Source: Actinomadura luzonensis
GTDB lineage: Bacteria > Actinomycetota > Actinomycetes > Streptosporangiales > Streptosporangiaceae
Direction of reading: 5' to 3'
Assembly: GCF_022664455.2 (NCBI RefSeq)
Contig: NZ_JAKRKC020000002.1
Coordinates: 1,240,001-1,304,000, forward strand
DNA length: 64,000 nt
Below the pieces are notes generated by a model. It was not told the DNA's origin. It did not search any database and was given only the letters and a program-made list of their open reading frames with translations. The position numbers were made by a program, and so were the translations under genes. Position 1 is the first letter of the stretch, and every line of letters begins with the position of its first letter. Below, in pieces: positions 50,467 through 58,404 of this stretch.

Positions 50467-52194
50467 TCAACCCAGCGCGGCCGCCGCCCGCTCCTCGCAC
50501 TCCGCCAGCGTGAGGCCCGCCAGCGCCTCACGCACCAAAGGCACGCAGGACGGCGCCATGGACAGGCTCGTCACCCCGAGGCCCACCAGCAGCGGGGCGA
50601 CGGCCGGGTCACCCGCCGCCTCGCCGCACACGCCGACCTGCTTGCCCGCCTCGCGGCCCGCGCGGGCGCACATCCCGACCAGCTCCAGCAGGGCGGGCTG
50701 GCGCGGGTCGAGCAGGTCGGCCAGCCCCGGGTGCTGGCGGTCGGCGGCGAAGGCGTACTGGGCCAGGTCGTTGGTGCCGACGCTGAGGAAGTCCACCTCG
50801 CGCAGCAGCGCGGCGGCCCGCAGCGCGGCGGCCGGCACCTCCACCATCACGCCCGCCCGGGCGAGACCGGCGGCCCGGGCGCGGGCCGCGAACCCGGCGG
50901 CCTCCGCCACCGTCGTCACCATGGGCGCCATGACCCGCACGTCCGCGCCGGTCGCGCGGGCCGCCTCGGCGATCGCGGCGAGCTGGTCGTCCAGAACGCC
51001 GGGCCGCACGCGGTCCACCCGCAGGCCGCGGACGCCGAGCGCCGGGTTCGGCTCCTCCGGCAGGCCGAGGAAGGGGAGGGGCTTGTCGGTGCCGGCGTCC
51101 AGGGTCCGGACGATCACCGGGCCCCCGGCCCGCCCGAACACCTCGGCGTAGGCGGTCACCTGCTCCTGCCGCGACGGCGGCTGCCGGCGGCCGAGGAACA
51201 GGAACTCGGTGCGGAACAGCCCCACGCCCTCCGCGCCGGGACGCAGGTCGGCGGCCGAGCCGACGTTGAGCAGCAGCCGCACCGGGTGGCCGTCGGCGGT
51301 GCGGCCGGGGCCGGCGCTCGCGGCCAGGCGGGCCCGCTCCTCGCGGTCCCGCGCCACGACCTCGGCCGCCTGCTCCCGGGTCAGGCCGACGGTGACCTCG
51401 CCGGTGGCGCCGTCCACGCCGACGAGCGTGCCGTCGGGGACGTCCGCGATCGCGGGGCAGGCGACCACGGCGGGCAGGCCGCGGGCGCGGGCCAGGATCG
51501 CCGTGTGGCTGGTCGGGCCGCCGCGCTCGGTGACCAGCGCCAGCACGTCCGGGCCGAGACCGGCGGTGTCGGCGGGGGAGAGGTCGGCGGCGGCCAGCAC
51601 GTACGGGTGACCGGGGGCGGGCAGGCCCGGCATCGGCAGGCCGAGGACGGCGGCCACCGCGCGGTGCCGGAGGTCGTCGAGGTCGGCGGCCCGCTCGGCC
51701 AGGTAGCCGCCGAGGGCGGCCAGGGTCTCGCGGTGGCCGGTGAAGGCGGCGTCCAGGGCGTGGGCGGCGTCCTGGCCGCCCCTGGCGCGGGACTCGGCCT
51801 CCTCGCGGAGCATCGGGTCGTCGGCGATCATCGCGAGCGCTTCCAGGATCTCGGCGGCCTCGGCGCCGGCCCGCGCCGCGACGTCCGTGTCGTCCGTGTC
51901 GTCCGCGGTGCCCGCCCGCGCGCCGTCCCCGGTCGTGCCGCCGGCCGTCTCAACAGGGGCCGGGGCCGGCGAGCGGGCGGCGGCGGCGCGCCGCGTGAGG
52001 TCCGCCGTCACCGCCTCCAGGGCCTTGACGACGGCGGCGGCCTCGGCGTCCGGGTCGGTGACCGGCCGGGGCCCGGGCAGGCGCGGCGGCTCGGCCATGC
52101 GCACCAGCGGCCCCGCCGCCCGGCCCTGGCTCACCCCGAGCCCGGACAGCCGCCCCCCGCCGTGCGTCGTGACCTGGCCGGTGCCGTCAGGCAT
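50467..52194 (-). CDS. ptsI: PTS enzyme I (phosphoenolpyruvate-protein phosphotransferase)
   Basis: A 575-residue EI that takes phosphate from PEP and passes it to HPr. The phosphorylated His is in ERGGPTSHTAILAR. The PEP-binding half shows GVGLFRTEFLFLGR, RTLDAGTDKPLPFLG, NPALGVRGLR, MAPMVTTVAEA and the Cys-containing GVCGEAAGDP. Residues about 72-108 are an Ala/Thr/Asp-rich spacer not usual in EI. The ATG overlaps the HPr stop by eight bases, and the gene is last in the PTS operon. Confidence 0.93.
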   Translation of the reverse strand: MPDGTGQVTTHGGGRLSGLGVSQGRAAGPLVRMAEPPRLPGPRPVTDPDAEAAAVVKALEAVTADLTRRAAAARSPAPAPVETAGGTTGDGARAGTADDTDDTDVAARAGAEAAEILEALAMIADDPMLREEAESRARGGQDAAHALDAAFTGHRETLAALGGYLAERAADLDDLRHRAVAAVLGLPMPGLPAPGHPYVLAAADLSPADTAGLGPDVLALVTERGGPTSHTAILARARGLPAVVACPAIADVPDGTLVGVDGATGEVTVGLTREQAAEVVARDREERARLAASAGPGRTADGHPVRLLLNVGSAADLRPGAEGVGLFRTEFLFLGRRQPPSRQEQVTAYAEVFGRAGGPVIVRTLDAGTDKPLPFLGLPEEPNPALGVRGLRVDRVRPGVLDDQLAAIAEAARATGADVRVMAPMVTTVAEAAGFAARARAAGLARAGVMVEVPAAALRAAALLREVDFLSVGTNDLAQYAFAADRQHPGLADLLDPRQPALLELVGMCARAGREAGKQVGVCGEAAGDPAVAPLLVGLGVTSLSMAPSCVPLVREALAGLTLAECEERAAAALG

Positions 52195-52474
52195 CGAGGG
52201 CCTCTTCGGCGTCCAGGTCGCGCGACAGCAGCGCCACCAGCGCGTCCAGGGCCTCCTCGGCCCCCGGCCCGTCCGGCGCCTCCAGCGTCACGACCGTGCC
52301 CTGCACGGCCCCCAGGGACAACACCCCCAGCATGCTCCGCGCTGGCACGGCCTTCTCGCCGAGCCGCACCGTCACCGGCACCCCCAGCCGCGCCGCCTCC
52401 TGCACGAACAGCTTGGCGGGACGGGCGTGCAGCCCGCTGGCCGAGGCGACGGCCACCGTTCGCTGTGCTGCCAT
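52187..52474 (-). CDS. ptsH: PTS phosphocarrier HPr
   Basis: A 95-residue HPr. The active His 15-type site reads ASGLHARPAKLFVQEA. The regulatory serine motif of low-G+C HPr proteins is replaced by KAVPARSMLGVLSLG, in which the Ser is still in place (RSMLG). A ten-residue acidic tail follows the usual end. It lies between the dehydrogenase and EI genes, so general and sugar-specific PTS parts share one transcript. Confidence 0.93.
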   Translation of the reverse strand: MAAQRTVAVASASGLHARPAKLFVQEAARLGVPVTVRLGEKAVPARSMLGVLSLGAVQGTVVTLEAPDGPGAEEALDALVALLSRDLDAEEALDA

Positions 52475-52493
52475 GACGACAACCTCCAGGATG

Positions 52494-53498
52494 TCAGGGT
52501 TCGATGGTGACCTTGATGGCCGCGCCCCGGCTGACGAGGTCGATCCCGTCGAGCACGTCCGGCAGCGGCAGCCGGTGGGTGATCAGGTCGGCCACCGGCA
52601 CCGCGCCCTCCGACACCAGCCGCAGGGCGGCCGCGTTGTGCGCCGGGCTGGAGCCGTTCGCGCCGACGATGGTCAGCTCGCGGTAGTGCACGAGGTTGGA
52701 GTCCAGCGCGATGACCGGGTCGTCCTTCGGCAGGCCGCCGAAGAAGCTGACGCGGCCCTGCCGCGCCGCCATCCGCGTCGCCTGCTCCTGGGCCGCGCCG
52801 GACGCCGCCGCCGTGATCACGACGTCCGCGCCCCGGCCGCCGGTCAGCCTGAGCACCTCCGCGACCGGGTCGGAGTCGATCGCGGCGTCCGGGCGCACCA
52901 GCTCGGCGGCCATCGCCAGCCGCTGCGCGTTGACGTCCACGAGGAAGACGCGGGCCGCGCCGCGCGCCCGCGCCAGCCGGACGTGCAGGCAGCCGATCGG
53001 GCCCGCGCCCATCACGACCACGTCGTCGCCCGCGCCGACGCCGGCCAGCTCCTGCCCGTTGAGCACGCAGGCCAGCGGCTCGGCGACGGACGCCTCGGCG
53101 AAGCCGACGTTCTCGGGGATGGCGTTGACCCCGTCCACCGCCAGCACCTTCGCCGGGACGACCAGGTACTCGGCGAACCCGCCGTCGTAGTGGTAGCCCA
53201 TCGACTCCTGGTTCGGGCAGACGGTGCGGCGGCCCCGCAGGCACTCCGCGCACGTCCCGCACGGGATCGCGGCGATCACCTGCACCCGGGCGCCGCTGTC
53301 CACGACCTCGCCGGCGATCTCGTGGCCCATCACCCGGGGCGGCACGATGTGGTGGTGCCCGAACTTGTAGATCTTGGCGTCGGTGCCGCACGTCGAGCAG
53401 TTGCGCACCCGGATCTTCAGCTCGCCGGGCCCGGCGACGGGCTCGGGCGCCTCCTCGATCCTGATGTCGCCCGGGGCGTGGAACCTGGCGACCTTCAT
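52494..53498 (-). CDS. Zinc-dependent medium-chain dehydrogenase (polyol phosphate type)
   Basis: A 334-residue MDR enzyme. Catalytic zinc ligands are in NCSTCGTD and VMGHEIAGEVV, and the structural zinc is held by four Cys in PCGTCAECLRGRRTVC. The Rossmann loop is VVVMGAGPIGCLHVRLA, and the Asp in FLVDVNAQR favours NAD. The closest named group is sorbitol / galactitol-1-phosphate dehydrogenase. Set among mannitol-type PTS genes with no long-chain MtlD, it is the likely oxidant of the imported hexitol phosphate. ATG at 53498 overlaps the IIA stop. Confidence 0.88.
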   Translation of the reverse strand: MKVARFHAPGDIRIEEAPEPVAGPGELKIRVRNCSTCGTDAKIYKFGHHHIVPPRVMGHEIAGEVVDSGARVQVIAAIPCGTCAECLRGRRTVCPNQESMGYHYDGGFAEYLVVPAKVLAVDGVNAIPENVGFAEASVAEPLACVLNGQELAGVGAGDDVVVMGAGPIGCLHVRLARARGAARVFLVDVNAQRLAMAAELVRPDAAIDSDPVAEVLRLTGGRGADVVITAAASGAAQEQATRMAARQGRVSFFGGLPKDDPVIALDSNLVHYRELTIVGANGSSPAHNAAALRLVSEGAVPVADLITHRLPLPDVLDGIDLVSRGAAIKVTIEP

Positions 53499-53923
53499 GA
53501 CGTCAGCTCCTTGATCACGTCTTCCGCCGCGGTGGCCTCGCGCAGGGCGCGGGCCCGGTCCGGGTCGAGCAGGATCTCGGCCAGCGCCGCCAGCAGGGGA
53601 ACGTGCCCGCCGTCGCGGGCGGCTATGCCGACGCACACCGTGACCTGCTCGCCGTCCCAGTCCACGCCGTACGGGAAGCGCACGAAGCAGAGCGCGTCGC
53701 GGAGGATGTCGTTCTTCGAGGCGTTCGTCCCGTGCGGGATGGCGACCCCCTCGCCGACGTAGGTCGACAGGGAGCGCTCGCGCTCCAGCATCGCCGCCAC
53801 GTACGGCTCCGCGACCGCCCCCACCTCGACCAGCGCCCGGCCGCAGCGGCGCACGGCCGACTCGCGGTCCGGGGCGCTCTCGTGCAGCAGCACCGCCCGC
53901 GGGTCGAGCAGGTCCTCACGCAT
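53495..53923 (-). CDS. mtlF: PTS IIA component, mannitol/fructose type
   Basis: A 142-residue IIA protein. The phosphorylated His is in VGEGVAIPHGTNASKNDILRD. The opening (LLDPRAVLLHESAPDRESAVRRCGRALVEVGAV) and the DWDGEQVTVCVGIAARDGGHVPLLAALAEILLD stretch are typical of MtlF-like IIA. It accepts phosphate from HPr and passes it to IIB. The start overlaps the IIB stop by eight bases. Confidence 0.92.
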   Translation of the reverse strand: MREDLLDPRAVLLHESAPDRESAVRRCGRALVEVGAVAEPYVAAMLERERSLSTYVGEGVAIPHGTNASKNDILRDALCFVRFPYGVDWDGEQVTVCVGIAARDGGHVPLLAALAEILLDPDRARALREATAAEDVIKELTS

Positions 53924-54224
53924 CGACGACGCCGCCGTTCCTGATGGTGTCGACCAGCCGGGTCACGGCCGGGTCGCCGAGGAAGATCTGGAACGGCACC
54001 AGCACCTTCCCGGGGGCGGCGGCCTGGGCGCGGGCGGCCAGGCCGGCGTGGCAGAGCACCACGTCGGCGTCGTCCGGGATGGAGTTGACCGGGGTGTGCT
54101 CGACGGTGACGCCGCTGTCCCTGAGCTGCTTGCGGAGCTGGGAGGCGAGCATGACGCTGCTGCCCATCCCGGCGTCGCAGGCGACGATGATCTTGTGGAT
54201 GTCCTTGCTGTCGATGCCGGCCAT
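53916..54224 (-). CDS. PTS IIB component, mannitol type
   Basis: A 102-residue IIB. The phosphocysteine loop is IIVACDAGMGSSVMLASQLRK, followed by VTVEHTPVNSIPDDADVVLCHAGLA. In Escherichia coli this domain is fused to IIC in MtlA. Here it is a separate small gene, three bases after IIC. Confidence 0.92.
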   Translation of the reverse strand: MAGIDSKDIHKIIVACDAGMGSSVMLASQLRKQLRDSGVTVEHTPVNSIPDDADVVLCHAGLAARAQAAAPGKVLVPFQIFLGDPAVTRLVDTIRNGGVVDA

Positions 54225-54227
54225 GGC

Positions 54228-55349
54228 TCAGGCCTCCTTGGTGGTGACGGGTTCCGCGGTGGTGACCCCGGTGGTGTCCGGCGTGTCCTCGTCCTGCTTC
54301 TTCTCGCCCCTGCCGAAGCCCAGCAGGACGGCGGCGACGAAGAACGTCACGGCGGCGGCCACCAGGATGCCCAGGCTGGAGGCCAGCCAGCCGCCCCTGG
54401 GCGTGACCGCGAGGTAGGCGAAGATGCTGCCCGGCGACGGGGTGGCGACCAGGCCCGCCCCGGTGACCATGAACGTGAACACCCCGGCCGCGCCGCCCAG
54501 GATGACGGCCGCGATCAGGCGGGGCTTCATGAGCACGTACGGGAAGTAGATCTCGTGGATGCCGCCGAAGAAGTGGATGATCATCGCGGCGGGCGTGCTC
54601 GGACGCAGCGCGCGCGGGCCGAACAGCAGGTACGCCAGCAGCAGCCCCAGGCCGGGGCCGGGGTTCGACTCCAGCATGAACAGGATCGACTTGCCGTGCT
54701 GGGCGGCCTCGGTCACGCCGAGCGGGCTGAGCACCCCGTGGTTGATGGCGTTGTTGAGGAACAGCACCTTGGCCGGCTCGATGAGCAGCGAGGCCACCGG
54801 GAGCAGGCTGTGGGTGATCAGCCACGCGACGGCGTCGCCCGCGGCCGTGGTGATCGTCTGGACGACGGGCCCGATGGCGAGGAAGCCGACCACGGCCATC
54901 GCGGCGCCGACGATGCCGGCGGAGAAGTTGTCGACCAGCATCTCGAAGCCGGCCTTGGTGCGCGCCTCCGTGAACTTGTCCACATATTTCAGGATCAGGG
55001 CGGTGAGCGGGCCGATGATCATGGCGCCGAGGAACATCGGCGCCTCCGTGCCCACCACGACGCCCATCACCGCCACCGCGCCGACCACCGCGCCACGCTG
55101 CCCGTGCACCATCCGGCCGCCCGTGTAGGCGATGAGGACCGGCAGCAGGGTCGAGATGATCGGGCCGACCATCTTGGCGAGGGTCTCGTTGGGCAGCCAG
55201 CCGGTCGGGATGAACAGCGCGGTGATCAGGCCCCAGGCGATGAACGCCCCGATGTTGGGCATGATCATCCCGGCCAGGTGGCCGCCGATGCGCTGGATGG
55301 TGGCCTTGACGCCGGTGCCGGTGACCGCGGGTGTGTAGGTGTCGGCCAT
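54228..55349 (-). CDS. mtlA: PTS IIC membrane component, mannitol type
   Basis: A 373-residue permease closely matching the IIC half of MtlA. It has PNIGAFIAWGLITALFIPTGW, the conserved SGFEMLVDNFSAGI-type loop (AGFEMLVDNFSAGIVG), EPAKVLFLNNAINHGVLSPLG, ESNPGPGLGLLLAYLLFG and the substrate-site GGIHEIYFPYVLMKPR. Several helices and a charged tail replace the fused IIB. It moves and phosphorylates mannitol or a related hexitol. AAGGAG lies before ATG 55349. Confidence 0.93.
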   Translation of the reverse strand: MADTYTPAVTGTGVKATIQRIGGHLAGMIMPNIGAFIAWGLITALFIPTGWLPNETLAKMVGPIISTLLPVLIAYTGGRMVHGQRGAVVGAVAVMGVVVGTEAPMFLGAMIIGPLTALILKYVDKFTEARTKAGFEMLVDNFSAGIVGAAMAVVGFLAIGPVVQTITTAAGDAVAWLITHSLLPVASLLIEPAKVLFLNNAINHGVLSPLGVTEAAQHGKSILFMLESNPGPGLGLLLAYLLFGPRALRPSTPAAMIIHFFGGIHEIYFPYVLMKPRLIAAVILGGAAGVFTFMVTGAGLVATPSPGSIFAYLAVTPRGGWLASSLGILVAAAVTFFVAAVLLGFGRGEKKQDEDTPDTTGVTTAEPVTTKEA

Positions 55350-55470
55350 GGACTTGCTCCTTCGGGGGGTTGAGCAGGTGTTCGACCGCCCGCCCGCACC
55401 CGGTGCGGCGGACCGGGCCGGGGCGAGGGGGGCCAGGGCAGAGGAGCGGGGTGCTGTCGGAGGTCGCGGG

Positions 55471-56610
55471 TCAGGGGAGGGAAGCGGGTGCGGCCGGGGC
55501 GGGCGGCAGGTGGGGGACGGTGAGCGGGCACGCGAGGTCGGGCGGGCCGACCGCCACGGGCGCGGGGTCGATGTCGGCGGGCCCCGGCAGGCGGCTGCCC
55601 GGCAGGCGGACCGCGGCCGCGCCCCAGGCCAGCGCCCGCGCCAGCGCCTCCGGGCCGCACCCGCCGGCGGCGAGGAAACCGGCCAGCATGGCGTCACCCG
55701 CGCCGACCGAGCTGCGGGGCCCGGCGACCGGCGCGCGGCCGTACCAGACGCCGCCGTCCTCGACGAGCACGGCCCCGTCGGCGCCCAGGCTGGCCAGGAC
55801 CCTGCGCGCCCCCGCCGCCCGCAACACCCCGGCCGCCTCCACCACGTCGCCGAGCCGCAGCAGGGGACGGCCGGTGACCTGGCCCAGCTCCTCCAGGTTC
55901 GGCTTGACCAGGGCGGGCGCCGCGCCGACCGCGCACGACAGGGCCGGGCCGCTGGTGTCCACGGCCACCTGGATGCCGGCGCCGGCGAAGCGGCGGCACA
56001 GGCGGGCGTAGACGTCGGCGGGCACCTCGGGCGGCAGGCTCCCCGACGCCACCACCCAATCCGCCCCCCGCCCGCCACCTGAACCGTCACCGCGACTCGC
56101 TCCGGGACCGTCGTCCAGGCTGCGACGGAGGCCGTCACTCCGGCCGGGGCTGAGGCCGTCACTCCGGTCGTCACGGGGGCCGTCACTTCGGCCATCACCG
56201 GGGCCGCCGCCGCCCGCGAGCGCCTGGCCGTGGGCGGCGGCGAGGACGGCGTCGGCGATCGTGTCCAGCTCGACGGCCGACAGGGCGGTGCCCGGCTCGT
56301 TGATCTTCGTGACGGTCCCGTCCGGCTCGGCCAGCGTGACGTTGGACCGGGTCCGCCCGGTCACCGGCACGGTCACCATGTCCAGGCCCTCGGCGGCCAG
56401 CAGGCGCACGAGCTGGCGCCCCTCGTCCCCGCCGAACGGCACCACCGCCCGCGAGGCCACGCCGTTGGCCAGCAGCGCCCGCGAGACGTTCACGCCCTTG
56501 CCGCCGGGGTCGAGGCGGGCGGCGGCGGCGCGGATCACCGCGCCCCGGTCCAGCGCGGCGATCTCGATCGTACGGTCGAGGCTCGGGTTGAGCGTCAGCG
56601 TGAGGATCAC
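55471..56610 (-). CDS. PfkB-family ketose-phosphate kinase with low-complexity insert
   Basis: A 379-residue kinase of the 1-phosphofructokinase / tagatose-6-phosphate kinase branch. It has TLNPSLDRTIEI, the signature DPGGKGVNVSRALLANG, ASGSLPPEVPADVYARL, the Lys-Pro-Asn site ALVKPNLEEL and the catalytic SVGAGDAMLAGFLAAGG. Residues about 134-185 are an extra Gly/Asp/Arg/Ser tract (GRSDGPRDDRSDG, PGRSDGLRRSLDDG) with matching tandem repeats in the DNA (56058-56208). Related enzymes have about 310 residues. GTG start overlaps the DeoR stop. It would add the second phosphate to the ketose phosphate made by the dehydrogenase. Confidence 0.85.
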   Translation of the reverse strand: MILTLTLNPSLDRTIEIAALDRGAVIRAAAARLDPGGKGVNVSRALLANGVASRAVVPFGGDEGRQLVRLLAAEGLDMVTVPVTGRTRSNVTLAEPDGTVTKINEPGTALSAVELDTIADAVLAAAHGQALAGGGGPGDGRSDGPRDDRSDGLSPGRSDGLRRSLDDGPGASRGDGSGGGRGADWVVASGSLPPEVPADVYARLCRRFAGAGIQVAVDTSGPALSCAVGAAPALVKPNLEELGQVTGRPLLRLGDVVEAAGVLRAAGARRVLASLGADGAVLVEDGGVWYGRAPVAGPRSSVGAGDAMLAGFLAAGGCGPEALARALAWGAAAVRLPGSRLPGPADIDPAPVAVGPPDLACPLTVPHLPPAPAAPASLP

Positions 56611-57368
56611 GCGCGGATCACCTCCGGCCCGGCCGCCGCCAGGTCGGCGGCGAGCGTGACGTCCAGCCCCGTGTCGCTGACCACCACGTCGATCTCGCCC
56701 AGCTCGGCGAACGTGGCCAGGTAGGTGTTGGAGAACTTGGTGTGGTCGGCCAGCAGCACGCTGCGCTGCGCGGCCCTGACCATGGCCCGCTTGATCGCCG
56801 CCTCGGCCGGGTCGGGCGTGGTCAGGCCCCGGTCCAGCGAGCAGCCGTTGGTGCCCATGAACGCGACGTCCACGTTCAGGTGCTCCAGCGGGCGCAGCGC
56901 CCAGTCGTCCACGGTGGCGAGGGTCTTGCCGCGCAGCCGCCCGCCGAGCACGATCACGTGCAGGTTGGCGCGGGCGGCGAGGGCCGTGGCCAGCGGCGGC
57001 GAGTTGACCACGACGGTCAGCTCGCGGTCGGCGGGCAGCACCTGCACCAGGCGGCCCGTGGTGGTGCCGGCGTCGATGATGACCGAGCCGTCCTCGGGCA
57101 GCTCGGCCAGCGCCGCCTTCGCGATGCGCTCCTTCTCGGCCGTCATCACCTCGTCGCGGGCGGACAGCGCGGGCTCGAACCCGAGCCGTTCGACGGGGAT
57201 CGCGCCGCCGTGCACCCGGCGCAGCACGCCCGCCCGCTCCAGCGCCGTGAGGTCGCGGCGGATCGTCTCGGTGGTCACGTCGAGCTCGGCGGCCAGCGTC
57301 ACCACGTCGACGCGGCCGGCGGCGCGCGCTCTCCGCAGGATCTCCTGCTGCCGCTCCTCGGCGTACAT
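56607..57368 (-). CDS. DeoR-family repressor of the PTS operon
   Basis: A 253-residue regulator. The N-terminal helix-turn-helix is EERQQEILRRARAAGRVDVVTLAAELDVTTETIRRDL, with the DeoR box RRVHGGA after it. The C-terminal sugar-phosphate-sensing domain carries IIDAGTTTGRLVQVL, VVNSPPLATAL, LGGRLRGKTLATV and ADHTKFSNTYLATFAELGEIDVVVSD. It heads the operon it most likely represses, with a sugar phosphate as inducer. A strong promoter lies 34 bases before the start. Confidence 0.9.
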   Translation of the reverse strand: MYAEERQQEILRRARAAGRVDVVTLAAELDVTTETIRRDLTALERAGVLRRVHGGAIPVERLGFEPALSARDEVMTAEKERIAKAALAELPEDGSVIIDAGTTTGRLVQVLPADRELTVVVNSPPLATALAARANLHVIVLGGRLRGKTLATVDDWALRPLEHLNVDVAFMGTNGCSLDRGLTTPDPAEAAIKRAMVRAAQRSVLLADHTKFSNTYLATFAELGEIDVVVSDTGLDVTLAADLAAAGPEVIRA

Positions 57369-57385
57369 GATGTTGGTTCACCGCC

Positions 57386-57436
57386 GTTTCGATTTGGTTT
57401 CTCCTGTGTTTATACCCGCTTTCGTTGGGTGGTCAA
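57386..57436 (-). promoter_or_regulatory. Promoter and operator region of the PTS operon
   Basis: On the minus strand TTGACC (57436-57431) and TATAAA (57414-57409) are 16 bases apart, the best promoter in the window. CGAAA motifs sit in the spacer (57424-57420) and downstream of the start (57391-57387), with GAAACC between. Repeated half-sites placed over a promoter are typical of DeoR-type operators. A+T content is high for this genome. Confidence 0.7.
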
Positions 57437-57470
57437 GAGTGTGTCGGGGAGATCTGGTAGTTATAGGCGG

Positions 57471-58337
57471 ATGCGCATCAAGCCCCTCGCGGCCGCGGTG
57501 GCGGCCGTCCCCCTGCTCGCCGTCCTCGCCCCGCCCGCCCGGGCGGCGGCGGCCCCGCCCCGGGTGCCCGCGGGGACCACGGCGGCGTGGGTGGTCTTCG
57601 ACCGGCAGGCGGGCAGGTTCGTCGCGGCGCGCAACGCCCACCGCAAGTACCGCTCGGCGTCCGTGGTGAAGATCCTCATCGCCATCGACTACCTCGAACG
57701 CCGCAAGAGCGTGCCGAAGGCCGACGCCGAGCTGCTGAAGGTCATGCTGCGGGCCAGCGACGACGACGCGGCCTCGGCCTTCTGGGACCGCGGCGGCAAG
57801 GGGCAGATCATCGTGCGGGTCGCGCGCAGGCTCGGCCTCGCCGACACCGCGCCGCCGCCCGCCTCGCAGCCCGGCTTCTGGGGCTACACCTCGCTCAGCG
57901 CGTACGACATCGTCCGCACCTACCGCTACCTGCTCGACCGGGCCGACGCCCGGGTCCGCGACACCATCCTCGGCCACCTCCGCAAGGCCGCCTCCTGCGG
58001 CACCGACGGCTTCGACCAGACCTTCGGCATCCCCAGCGCGGTGCCCAGGCCGTACGCGGTCAAGCAGGGCTGGTCCGGGTTCGGCACGACGCCGCCCACC
58101 CGGTGCCGCGAGGCCAGGGCGATCGGCGCGCCCGTCTCGTGGATCGCCCGGCGCGCCACCGGCTCCGGCGTCCCCGACTACGGCCGTCCGGTGCTGCACA
58201 CGACGGGCCTGGTGGGCAAGGGGGAGCGGTACGTCATGGCGGTGCTGACCGCGCATCCGGCGGGCAGCGCGTGGAGCGCCTCCGTCCAGCGGATCACCGC
58301 CATCGCCAAGGGCCTGTACCGCGACGTGTCCTCCTGA
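57471..58337 (+). CDS. Secreted class-A-beta-lactamase-like serine hydrolase
   Basis: A 288-residue exported protein. The signal peptide MRIKPLAAAVAAVPLLAVLAP ends near ARA. The SxxK motif is SASVVKILIAIDYLERR, the second motif SDDDAASAFW stands where S-x-N is usual, and VKQGWSGF takes the KTG position. It lacks a clear Omega-loop ExxLN. Such proteins are common in actinomycetes, often without beta-lactamase activity. Leader length is under 15 bases by the position of TAGTTAT. Confidence 0.72.
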   Translation: MRIKPLAAAVAAVPLLAVLAPPARAAAAPPRVPAGTTAAWVVFDRQAGRFVAARNAHRKYRSASVVKILIAIDYLERRKSVPKADAELLKVMLRASDDDAASAFWDRGGKGQIIVRVARRLGLADTAPPPASQPGFWGYTSLSAYDIVRTYRYLLDRADARVRDTILGHLRKAASCGTDGFDQTFGIPSAVPRPYAVKQGWSGFGTTPPTRCREARAIGAPVSWIARRATGSGVPDYGRPVLHTTGLVGKGERYVMAVLTAHPAGSAWSASVQRITAIAKGLYRDVSS

Positions 58338-58404
58338 TCCCTCCCGCTCCGGCCCGGCGGAAAAGCGTTCGCGGGGCCGGGCGGTGCTCCGATAGGCATG
58401 GGGG

